Assembly (NCBI GenBank): GCA_035308365.1 | Contig: DATGGU010000097.1 | Location: forward strand, 6,260-70,259 | Direction: 5' to 3' | Source of the DNA: PALSA-505 sp035308365 | Lineage (GTDB): Bacteria; Actinomycetota; Actinomycetes; Streptosporangiales; Streptosporangiaceae | Length of the DNA: 64,000 bases | Part shown: positions 11,630-18,263 of the stretch, in pieces | How the letters are laid out: each line of letters begins with the position of its first letter | Position numbering within the stretch: position 1 is the stretch's first letter | Program-made: the position numbers and the translations under genes | Notes under the pieces: generated by a model | The model's input: the letters and a program-made list of their open reading frames with translations, nothing else | The model's database searches: none | What the model was told of the DNA's origin: nothing

Positions 11630-12400
11630 ATCAGCGTCGAACCGCGTATCAACGAGCGCATACGCGTCCCCGAAGTCCGTCTTGTCGGCCCGAACGGTGA
11701 GCAGGTAGGCATCGTTTCCGTCAACGACGCACTCCGGCTGGCTCAGGAGGCCGATCTCGACCTGGTCGAGGTCGCGCCGACCGCACGGCCACCGGTCTGC
11801 AAGCTGATGGACTACGGGAAGTTCAAGTACGAGTCAGCGCTCAAGGCCAGGGAATCGCGCAAGAACCAGGCACAGACGATCATCAAGGAGATCAAGCTCC
11901 GGCCAAAGATCGACCCCCACGACTACGGCACCAAGAAGGGCCACGTGGAGCGGTTCCTCAAGGCCGGGGACAAGGTCAAAGTGACGATCATGTTCAGGGG
12001 CCGCGAGCAGTCCCGGCCGGAACTCGGCTTCCGGCTGCTGCAGCGGCTGGCCGGCGACGTCGAGGAACTCGGCTTCGTCGAGTCGCAGCCCAAGCAGGAC
12101 GGGCGGAACATGATCATGGTGATCGGGCCGCACCGGAAGAAGAGCGACGCGAAGTCCGAGAGGTCGGCACAATCCGGCAGGCAGGTGCCCAGGCCCCGCG
12201 GTGGAGGCACGGACCGGGGTGCTGCGCCGGGCGGTAACGCCTCCAGCGGCGCCGGGTCGGGCAGTGCGGAGTCGGGTACTGCGGACACCGGGCCGGCGGC
12301 CAACGGGACGGCGAACCCGGGCCGGGCGGACTCCGGTCCCGCGGCGGAGCCGGTGGCATCTGCCGCCCGGAGCGCAGCGCCGGCCGGACCGGACGCCTGA
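11630..12400 (+). CDS. infC: Translation initiation factor IF-3
   Basis: 256 aa if read from ATC 11630. IF-3 binds the 30S subunit and checks start-codon pairing. The N-domain has INERIRVPEVRLVGPNGEQVG and the C-domain has MFRGREQSRPELG. The C-terminal ~75 residues are an Ala/Gly/Ser-rich tail. ATC is preferred as start because GGAGGT lies at 11621-11626 and the conserved protein begins there (ISVEPRI). infC genes are known to use rare AUU/AUC/AUA starts that make the gene self-regulating. ATG 11591, inside the attenuator hairpin, is an alternative that adds 13 residues. Confidence 0.93.
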   Translation: MSVEPRINERIRVPEVRLVGPNGEQVGIVSVNDALRLAQEADLDLVEVAPTARPPVCKLMDYGKFKYESALKARESRKNQAQTIIKEIKLRPKIDPHDYGTKKGHVERFLKAGDKVKVTIMFRGREQSRPELGFRLLQRLAGDVEELGFVESQPKQDGRNMIMVIGPHRKKSDAKSERSAQSGRQVPRPRGGGTDRGAAPGGNASSGAGSGSAESGTADTGPAANGTANPGRADSGPAAEPVASAARSAAPAGPDA

Positions 12401-12433
12401 CAGCGGTCCAGCGCCAGTACAGTTCTTTGGCGG

Positions 12434-12565
12434 GCCAGTCTCTGGCATGACCACGAGCTGGCCGGTTGCCCTGGCGGTGAACGGTGCCTGTGGCACCCGG
12501 ACAGGGGTGCCTTCGGCGCTCATGTAATGGTGCCCTTCGGCACAGGGTGTCAGTGCCTCTGGCAC
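12434..12565 (+). promoter_or_regulatory. Row of five small stem-loops before rpmI
   Basis: Between infC and rpmI there are five hairpins with 5-6 bp stems and 3-4 base loops: 12434-12446 (GCCAG/CTGGC), 12483-12497 (GGTGCC/GGCACC), 12507-12519, 12530-12543 and 12553-12565 (all GTGCC with GGCRC). The repeated GTGCC-loop-GGCAC design also occurs in the infC leader. A protein-binding RNA controlling rpmI-rplT is a reasonable inference, but the ligand is unknown. Confidence 0.5.
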
Positions 12566-12645
12566 AGGCTTTGGTAAATGCGTGCGTGGCACGCAGAGGG
12601 AGGGACCGTGCCCGGGCACGGCAAGAGATGGAGGCGACGGCGATC

Positions 12646-12840
12646 ATGCCGAAGATGAAGACGCACAGCGGAGCCAACAAGCGCTTCCGGCTGACCGGCT
12701 CGGGAAAGGTTATGCGCCGCCGCGCCAACCGAGGGCACCTGCTCGAGCACAAGTCGTCCAGGCGGACCCGCCGCCTGGCGGGCGATGTGATACTCGCCCC
12801 AGGTGACCTGAAGAAGGCCAAGAAGCTGCTGGGACTGTAG
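12646..12840 (+). CDS. rpmI: 50S ribosomal protein L35
   Basis: 64 aa, exactly the family length: MPKMKTHSGANKRFRLTGSG, then the Arg/Lys-rich RRRANRGHLLEHKSSRRTRRL and a C-terminus ending KKLLGL. The start ATG 12646 has a GGAGG run about 12 bases upstream. It sits between infC and rplT as in nearly all bacteria. Confidence 0.97.
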   Translation: MPKMKTHSGANKRFRLTGSGKVMRRRANRGHLLEHKSSRRTRRLAGDVILAPGDLKKAKKLLGL

Positions 12841-12866
12841 CCCGGCCACTAACGAGGAGTCACATC

Positions 12867-13250
12867 ATGGCACGCGTGAAGCGGGCGCTCAACGCCCACA
12901 AGAAGCGCAGGGTCGTCCTCGAGCGGGCGAGCGGCTACCGTGGCCAGCGGTCACGTCTGTACCGCAAGGCCAAGGAGCAGATGCTCCACTCGATGACCTA
13001 CGCGTACACCGGCCGCAAGGACCGCAAGGGCCAGTTCAGGCGGCTGTGGATCCAGCGGATCAACGCGGCGGCACGGGCCAACGGGATGACCTACAACCGG
13101 TTCGTGCAAGGCCTCAAGGCCGCCGGTGTCGAGGTCGACCGGCGGATGCTGGCCGAATTGGCGGTCGCCGACGAACCGGCCTTCGCGGCCCTCGTCGAGG
13201 TGGCCAAGAAGGCTTTGCCAGTGGCCGAGCCCCGGGCCGAAGCTGCTTAG
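12867..13250 (+). CDS. rplT: 50S ribosomal protein L20
   Basis: 127 aa. It starts MARVKRALNAHKKRR, continues LERASGYRGQRSRLYRKAKEQ and has the conserved LWIQRINAAARANGMTYNRF. GAGGAG lies 8 bases before the ATG. L20 is an early assembly protein of the 50S subunit and in other bacteria represses its own operon by binding leader RNA. The structured leaders upstream here could be its target. The last ~12 residues are a non-conserved Ala/Glu tail. Confidence 0.97.
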   Translation: MARVKRALNAHKKRRVVLERASGYRGQRSRLYRKAKEQMLHSMTYAYTGRKDRKGQFRRLWIQRINAAARANGMTYNRFVQGLKAAGVEVDRRMLAELAVADEPAFAALVEVAKKALPVAEPRAEAA

Positions 13251-13270
13251 CAGGGAGCCGGGGCCGGGGC

Positions 13271-13589
13271 GGCCAATGCTGCTCGCTGTCCTTCGGCCAG
13301 CTTCGCCGGGGCCCGCAGTGTTTGCCCGGGGGGCCGAGCCCCCCGGACCCCCACGAGGCAGCCAACCCTGCTCGCTGGCCTGCGGCCAGCTTCGCCGCAG
13401 CCCGCAGTGTTTGCCCGGGGGGCCGAGCCCCCCGGACCCCCACGAGCGGGGCTGGGGTCTGCCATTGGCGGGCAGACGGCTCCCCGGAACCCCCGTGACG
13501 GGGCGGCCAAGGCTGCTCGCTGGCCTGCGGCCAGCTTCGCCGGGGGCCGTAGTATTCGCCCGGAGGGGCCACCCCCCGGACCCCTACGG
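13271..13589 (+). repeat. Three GC-rich ~86-bp repeats with strong hairpins after rplT
   Basis: The 440-base gap between rplT and the rRNA methyltransferase is largely this repeat. Copies start near 13271, 13361 and 13504; the first two are 89 bases apart. Each contains the GCTTCGCC...GCAGTGTTTGCCCGG phrase and a GC-rich palindrome. In copies 1 and 2 it is a perfect 9-bp stem with loop CGA (13326-13346 and 13415-13435). Copy 3 is degenerate. The first copy could end rplT transcripts although no T-run follows. The rest of the gap shows no credible gene. Confidence 0.8.
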
Positions 13590-13690
13590 TCGGGGCTGGG
13601 GTTGGTTTTGTGGTTTGGGGTGGGACGGGACCATGGAACGCCCCGGTGGCGGGCTTTGCCTGGCGGGGCGGGGGTAGGCACGTGGCAGTG

Positions 13691-14503
13691 ATGATGACGG
13701 CGAACCTGATGGGGATGGGGATTCGCTCGCCGAGGGTGCGGGCGGCGCGGGCGCTTACCAAGCGGGCGCTGCGGCAGCGTGCCCGCGCCTTCCTGGTCGA
13801 GGGGCCACAGGCGGTCGGCGAGGCACTTGAGTCGGGTGCCGCGCTGACCGAGCTGTTCGTGACCGGCGACCGCTACCAGCCACTTGCCGGCGAGGCGCAG
13901 CGGCGGGGCGCCACGGTGCACCTGGTCAGCGGCGAGGTGATGGCGAGCCTCGCCCAGACCGTGACGCCGCAGGGCCTGCTCGGCGTCTGCGGCTTCGTGG
14001 ACGTGCCGCTGGCGTCGCTGACCGAGGCGCGGCCCCGGCTGGTGGTCGTGCTCAGTCATGTCCGCGATCCGGGTAACGCGGGCACCGTGCTGCGCACGGC
14101 CGACGCGGCCGGGGCGCAGGGCGTCGTGTTCTCCAGCGCGTCCGTCGACCCCTACAACGGTAAGTGCGTCCGGGCCTCGGCGGGCAGCCTGTTCCACCTG
14201 CCCGTCGTGACCGGGACGGGACCGGCCGAGACGGTGGCCGCGCTGCGGGCCGCGGGCCTGCGGATCCTGGCCGCTGACGGCCGCGGTGACCGCTCCCTGG
14301 ACGAGGTTACCGAGGCCGGCGAGCTGGCCGGCCCCACGGCCTGGCTGTTCGGCAACGAGGCCTGGGGCCTGCCGGATGAATTGCTCGCCCTAGCCGACGA
14401 GGCGGTGGCGGTGCCGATCTATGGACGGGCCGAGAGCCTGAACCTGGCCGCCGCGGCCGCCGTATGCCTGTACGGATCGGCCCGCGCCCAGCGACGTCCA
14501 TAA
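13691..14503 (+). CDS. SpoU/TrmH-family rRNA (or tRNA) 2'-O-methyltransferase
   Basis: 270 aa. The three SPOUT motifs are present: DPGNAGTVLRTADAAGA (motif 1 Arg), WLFGNEAWGLP (motif 2) and ESLNLAAAAAVCLYG (motif 3). The N-terminal ~100 residues fit the RNA-substrate-binding domain with an L30e-like fold. SAM-dependent ribose methylation is expected, and this syntenic gene is usually annotated as a 23S rRNA methyltransferase (TsnR). The start is ATG 13691; GTG 13688 and ATG 13694 are also possible. In relatives it is close to pheST; here the NRPS/PKS cluster follows it. Confidence 0.9.
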   Translation: MMTANLMGMGIRSPRVRAARALTKRALRQRARAFLVEGPQAVGEALESGAALTELFVTGDRYQPLAGEAQRRGATVHLVSGEVMASLAQTVTPQGLLGVCGFVDVPLASLTEARPRLVVVLSHVRDPGNAGTVLRTADAAGAQGVVFSSASVDPYNGKCVRASAGSLFHLPVVTGTGPAETVAALRAAGLRILAADGRGDRSLDEVTEAGELAGPTAWLFGNEAWGLPDELLALADEAVAVPIYGRAESLNLAAAAAVCLYGSARAQRRP

Positions 14504-14510
14504 CGCGCCG

Positions 14511-14609
14511 CTATTACCGCTGGTAATCATCACCTTTTACCAGCAATCCGCAACCAATTACTGAGAGTTCGCAACCGGTTGCGGCGTTAAAGGCCCGCAA
14601 CCGATTACA
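14511..14609. promoter_or_regulatory. Cluster of operator-like palindromes
   Basis: ATTACC-GCT-GGTAAT is at 14513-14527. An overlapping GCTGGTAA...TTACCAGC inverted repeat is at 14519-14544. Three GCAACC-type sites start at 14550, 14571 and 14597: GCAACCAATTAC, the perfect 12-bp palindrome GCAACCGGTTGC, and GCAACCGATTAC. The similarity and spacing (21 and 26 bases) suggest binding of a dimeric regulator. No regulator gene was recognised next to it. Confidence 0.5.
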
Positions 14610-14776
14610 GGCCATTAATGGCGCAACTGAGCCGTTGTCACATCTCCGCCACGGCACCCGGGTTCGCCGCCATGCCCCTGGCGTGCGGCGCGGTAACTCC
14701 ACGCCGCCGTTCAGCGTGGATCCGCCGGCCGGCCGGCGGCGGCCAGAACGTGCCTAGACATTTTCTTTGTAATCAC

Positions 14777-14804
14777 TTGACAGCGGAGCGCCTTCCGTTA
14801 TGGT
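14777..14804 (+). promoter_or_regulatory. Promoter of the biosynthetic operon
   Basis: A perfect TTGACA (14777-14782), a 16-base spacer and TATGGT (14799-14804), matching four of six -10 consensus bases. It lies 175 bases before the thioesterase start and points into the cluster. It is the best -35/-10 pair seen outside the rRNA leader. Confidence 0.65.
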
Positions 14805-14979
14805 TTGTCGTGTTATGGCGGGCTTCGGGTTACTCAGGGACGGCTTATACGCATATCCAAAGCCGTCCTGGCTTAAGGGCGGTCCCGGTTGAGCGCCATA
14901 ATTGTCGTCTGACCACTCACTCCCGGCGCTTGATGCGGTGATCGTAGTCAGCATCTTCGAGTTGGGGATGAGGGGTGGG

Positions 14980-15855
14980 ATGACGAGCGGTCGGCCGGGC
15001 TCGGCAACGGTGCCGCGCTGGTTCAGGGAACCCGCGGGTCAGGCGGATGCCGCCTGCCTCCTGTTCTGCCTGCCGTACAGCGGCGGCGGGGCGAGTGCTT
15101 TCCGTTCGTGGCGAGGACTCCTGGCGCCCCAGGTCGGGGTGCTTCCGGTCTGCCTGCCCGGCCGGGAGGAGCGCATCGGCGAACCGCTGCGCATGCCCAT
15201 AGCCGAGATTGCGGCGGCCATCGCGGCTCGCGCCGACCGTCCCTATGCCATCTACGGGCACAGCATGGGGGCGCGGCTCGGCTTCGAGGTGATAAGAGAG
15301 CTCGACCGGTGCGGAGCACCGCTGCCCGTGACGTTCTACCCCGCAGCGGCCCGGCCGCTCGACATCAGGGACCCGATCGCGGACAGCGTCCTGCTGCCAG
15401 ACGACGAGTTCCTGGCCGCACTGATCGATCGCGTCGGCATGCCGGCCGAGGTCGCGCAGGTGCCCGAGTTGCGTGCCCTGCTGCTGCCCGTGCTGCGCGC
15501 CGACTTCCAGTGGATCTACCGGTACCGCTACCGGGCAGACCCGCCGCTGCGGGTGCCGGTGACCGCCCTGGCGGGCATTGCTGACGGCGAGGTCAGCGCG
15601 GATGTCATGCTCGGCTGGCAGCGCATGACGTCGGCCGGCTTCCGGTTGCACACCATCGACGGTGGTCACCTGTTCCTTCAGGACGCCGCCGCGCCGCAGC
15701 TGTGCGAGCTGCTGTCCGCTGACCTGCTCGCGCTGGCCGGCCGCCCGACCAAAAACGTCAGCGACAAGGTTCCCCAGCAGGCCGGATTAACGGATGACCT
15801 GCCCGCCCGGGCGACGCTGCGGGGTGGCCTGCCGCCAGGCGAGGCCAGGTCATGA
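14980..15855 (+). CDS. Type II thioesterase (stand-alone)
   Basis: 291 aa, alpha/beta-hydrolase. CLPYSGGGASAFRSW is the oxyanion region, YGHSMGAR holds the nucleophile Ser, Asp is in GIADGE and His in DGGHLFLQD, so the triad is complete. Such enzymes remove wrong or stalled acyl groups from NRPS/PKS carrier domains. The start ATG 14980 follows GAGGGG; ATG 14968 is an alternative. The C-terminal ~40 residues are an extra tail. First gene of the operon, it overlaps the next gene by 4 bases. Confidence 0.9.
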   Translation: MTSGRPGSATVPRWFREPAGQADAACLLFCLPYSGGGASAFRSWRGLLAPQVGVLPVCLPGREERIGEPLRMPIAEIAAAIAARADRPYAIYGHSMGARLGFEVIRELDRCGAPLPVTFYPAAARPLDIRDPIADSVLLPDDEFLAALIDRVGMPAEVAQVPELRALLLPVLRADFQWIYRYRYRADPPLRVPVTALAGIADGEVSADVMLGWQRMTSAGFRLHTIDGGHLFLQDAAAPQLCELLSADLLALAGRPTKNVSDKVPQQAGLTDDLPARATLRGGLPPGEARS

Positions 15856-18263
15856 CGTCCACGGATCAGCGTCTCATCACGCTGCCTGGCACCGAATGGC
15901 AGGTCTGGCGCGACGCGGTGCTGCGCACCACCGGGTTCCCGGCCGATGGCCTGCTCCGCCTGTCCGCGCCGGATTGCGCAGCGGTGGCAGACGCCTGCCT
16001 CGACGGACAGGCCAGCGCGGAAGACTTTGACCGGGCGCTGGGAGAGACGGTCGCGCGCAGCTCCCGTGAGGTTTACTCGATCGCCACGGATCCCCTGTTC
16101 CGTACGGCGGTGACGTGGCAGAGCCCGTCGTCTCTCATCGCGCTCGACGGCATCGCCAAGGCAGGCCCGCAGCCCTGCCGCAACAGCAAGCAGCGCCAGC
16201 GTGAGACGGTCGTGGCCAGGTACTGGCAGCGGTACTGCGGCAAGACGGAGACGATCGGGTTCTTCGGGCCGGTGTGCTGGGTCACGGTTGACCCCGATCT
16301 GCCCACCGTCAGCGTTCAGGCCGGCCCAGACCTGGTCAGGGACCGCCGCGTCGTCTTCGAGCACTGGGTGCTGGCCGGCTATGCCGACTCGGTCGCGGCC
16401 GATCCGCGGGCGCGCCGGTGGCTGCCGCCCGCACTCCAGCCACACCTCACGGTCGCCGGAGGGCAGGTGCTCGACCCGGTCAGGCCGCCAGCCCCGCTGT
16501 CAATGGCCGAGCAGGCCGTACTCGCCTGGTGCGATGGCCACCGGCCGGCCCGCGACGTCGCGCAGGCGGTCCTTGCCCAGCCCGGCAGCCGGCTGCGCAA
16601 GGAAGAAGACGTCTATCTCCTGCTCGGCATGCTGGCCGAACGGGGGCTGCTGCGCTGGAACCTGGACCTGCCGATCAGCCACACCGCCGAGCGGGTGCTG
16701 TCCGAACGCATTGCCGCGATCGGCGACCCGCAGGTCAGGCAGCCAGCCATGACGGGCCTGACCCGGCTGCAGGCGGCCAGGGACACGGTGGCCGTCACTG
16801 CCGGGGACCCGGACAAGCTGGCCGCCGCGCTCGACGCGCTCGGGGCCGGCGTCGCGGACCTGACCGGCCTGGCCGCCACCCGCAAGCCCGGCGAGGCGTA
16901 CGCCGGGCGGATGGTCTGCGTCGAGGACACCACCCGCGACCTGGATGTCACCATCGGCGCTGGCATCCTGGCGGCCATCGCCACGCCGCTCGGTATCTTC
17001 CTGCAGGCGGCGCGGTGGGTGACCACGGCAATGGCGCAGTCCTACCTAGCCGCGCTGGCCGGGCTGCACGCCGAGCTGGCCGCCGACCTCGGCACCCCCG
17101 AGGTGCCGCTCGGCCAGCTCTGGTTCCTGGCCCAGGGGCTGTTCTACGGCCCGCCGCCTCGCCCAGCCGACCAGGTCACGGCCGAATTCGGCCGCCGGCT
17201 GCGCGCTCTGTACGGCCTCGGCGCGCCCGGCGCGCCCGGCACACCCGGTACACCCGGCGCGCCCGGCGCGGCTCCGGTCAGCAGGCTGGAACTGCGCAGC
17301 GACGCCCTGCTCCCGCACGTCGCAGGGCTGTTCCCCGCCGAGCATCCGGGCTGGCCGGCCGCCCGCATTCACAGCCCGGACCTGCTGATCTGCGCACCAG
17401 ACACGGACGCGCTGCGGCGCGGTGACTTCACCGTGGTGCTCAGCGAACTGCACATGGCGTGGGCGACGTGCGGATCGCAGGTGTTCGCTTCCGCTCACCC
17501 CGATCCGGCCAGGCTGCGTGCGGCCTACCGGGCCGACGTCGGCGGCGGCCGGGTCTACCCGCTGCTGCCGGCCGACTGGCCGCGGAACAGCCCCAGGCTG
17601 GCATTCGCCTTCGAAGGCCCCGGCGACATCCAGCTAGGCTTCGCGCCGGCGCCGGGCGCTGACCCGGAGCGGCTGCTGCCGGTCACCGCGGTGTCGGTGA
17701 CCAGTTCCGGCGGCTCACTCCTGGCCAGGGGGCCGGGTGGCCGCACCTGGCCGCTGGCCGAGATGTTCGCCCGGCCACTCGCCGAGGTAACCGTCAACGC
17801 GCTCAAGCTCGCTCCGTTCTCCCGGCCGCAAACCCACCCCACGGCGCCTGGGGCGCACACGCCCAGGATCACCATCGACCGGGTGGTGGTGGCGCGGGAA
17901 GCCTGGCAGACCACGGTTGCGGCGGCCAGCTTCGCCCACGCGCGCACCGAACGCGAGCGCTATCTCGCAGCCCGCCGCTGGCGGCGCGAACTTGGGCTTC
18001 CTGAGCAGGTGTTCGTGACGATAGGGACGGAGACCAAGCCGGTGTTCACCGATCTCACCAGCCCGCTGTATATGGAGTCGCTCGGCGCGATGCTGCGGTC
18101 TGCCCGCCGGGACGGCGGGGATGAGGTCCCCGTCCTGGTGACCGAGATGCTGCCCACCTGTGACCAGGCATGGGTGCCCGGCGCGGCCGGCCGCCGGTAC
18201 CTTTCCGAGCTCCGGCTGCATGTCACGGACCCGCGGCCCGCCCTTTCGGAAGACGCGTCATGA
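15852..18263 (+). CDS. LanB-like (lantibiotic dehydratase N-domain) protein in an NRPS/PKS operon
   Basis: 803 aa. An early block reads RQRETVVARYWQRYC followed by ETIGFFGPVCW. The C-terminal third (ITIDRVVVAREAWQ, RRWRRELGLPEQVFV, ETKPVFTDLTSPLYMESL) matches the tRNA-dependent glutamylation part of lantibiotic dehydratases. The SpaB_C elimination domain is absent, as in split LanBs and in peptide aminoacyl-tRNA ligases. A collagen-like GAPGTPG linker lies at about residues 456-475. No precursor peptide gene is visible. It is coupled by 4-base overlaps to the thioesterase and NRPS-A. A role in aminoacyl-tRNA-dependent modification of the NRPS product is inference. Confidence 0.8.
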   Translation: MTSTDQRLITLPGTEWQVWRDAVLRTTGFPADGLLRLSAPDCAAVADACLDGQASAEDFDRALGETVARSSREVYSIATDPLFRTAVTWQSPSSLIALDGIAKAGPQPCRNSKQRQRETVVARYWQRYCGKTETIGFFGPVCWVTVDPDLPTVSVQAGPDLVRDRRVVFEHWVLAGYADSVAADPRARRWLPPALQPHLTVAGGQVLDPVRPPAPLSMAEQAVLAWCDGHRPARDVAQAVLAQPGSRLRKEEDVYLLLGMLAERGLLRWNLDLPISHTAERVLSERIAAIGDPQVRQPAMTGLTRLQAARDTVAVTAGDPDKLAAALDALGAGVADLTGLAATRKPGEAYAGRMVCVEDTTRDLDVTIGAGILAAIATPLGIFLQAARWVTTAMAQSYLAALAGLHAELAADLGTPEVPLGQLWFLAQGLFYGPPPRPADQVTAEFGRRLRALYGLGAPGAPGTPGTPGAPGAAPVSRLELRSDALLPHVAGLFPAEHPGWPAARIHSPDLLICAPDTDALRRGDFTVVLSELHMAWATCGSQVFASAHPDPARLRAAYRADVGGGRVYPLLPADWPRNSPRLAFAFEGPGDIQLGFAPAPGADPERLLPVTAVSVTSSGGSLLARGPGGRTWPLAEMFARPLAEVTVNALKLAPFSRPQTHPTAPGAHTPRITIDRVVVAREAWQTTVAAASFAHARTERERYLAARRWRRELGLPEQVFVTIGTETKPVFTDLTSPLYMESLGAMLRSARRDGGDEVPVLVTEMLPTCDQAWVPGAAGRRYLSELRLHVTDPRPALSEDAS
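17217..17276 (+). repeat. 9-bp tandem repeat encoding a collagen-like GAP/GTP linker
   Basis: Six or so units of GGCGCGCCC/GGCACACCC give the linker LGAPGAPGTPGTPGAPGAAP inside the LanB-like protein. Likely a slippage-prone flexible linker. Confidence 0.85.

Larger units (their letters stand above)
14504..14979 (+). other. Intergenic region upstream of the biosynthetic cluster (476 bases)
   Basis: This is the most AT-rich stretch of the window and has no convincing gene. A small frame at 14618-14941 gives a Cys- and Arg-scattered protein with no family features or usable ribosome site. The region contains the palindrome cluster at 14511-14609 and a good sigma-70-type promoter at 14777-14804, each listed separately. 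Confidence 0.7.

Noticed and set aside
13271..13589. CRISPR array
   Set aside because: Only three imperfect units of ~86 bases with no unique spacers of constant length and no cas genes; they are simple long repeats.
14618..14941. Possible RiPP precursor for the LanB-like protein
   Set aside because: 107-aa frame without leader/core character, no Ser/Thr/Cys-rich core, poor ribosome site, and it runs through the promoter region.
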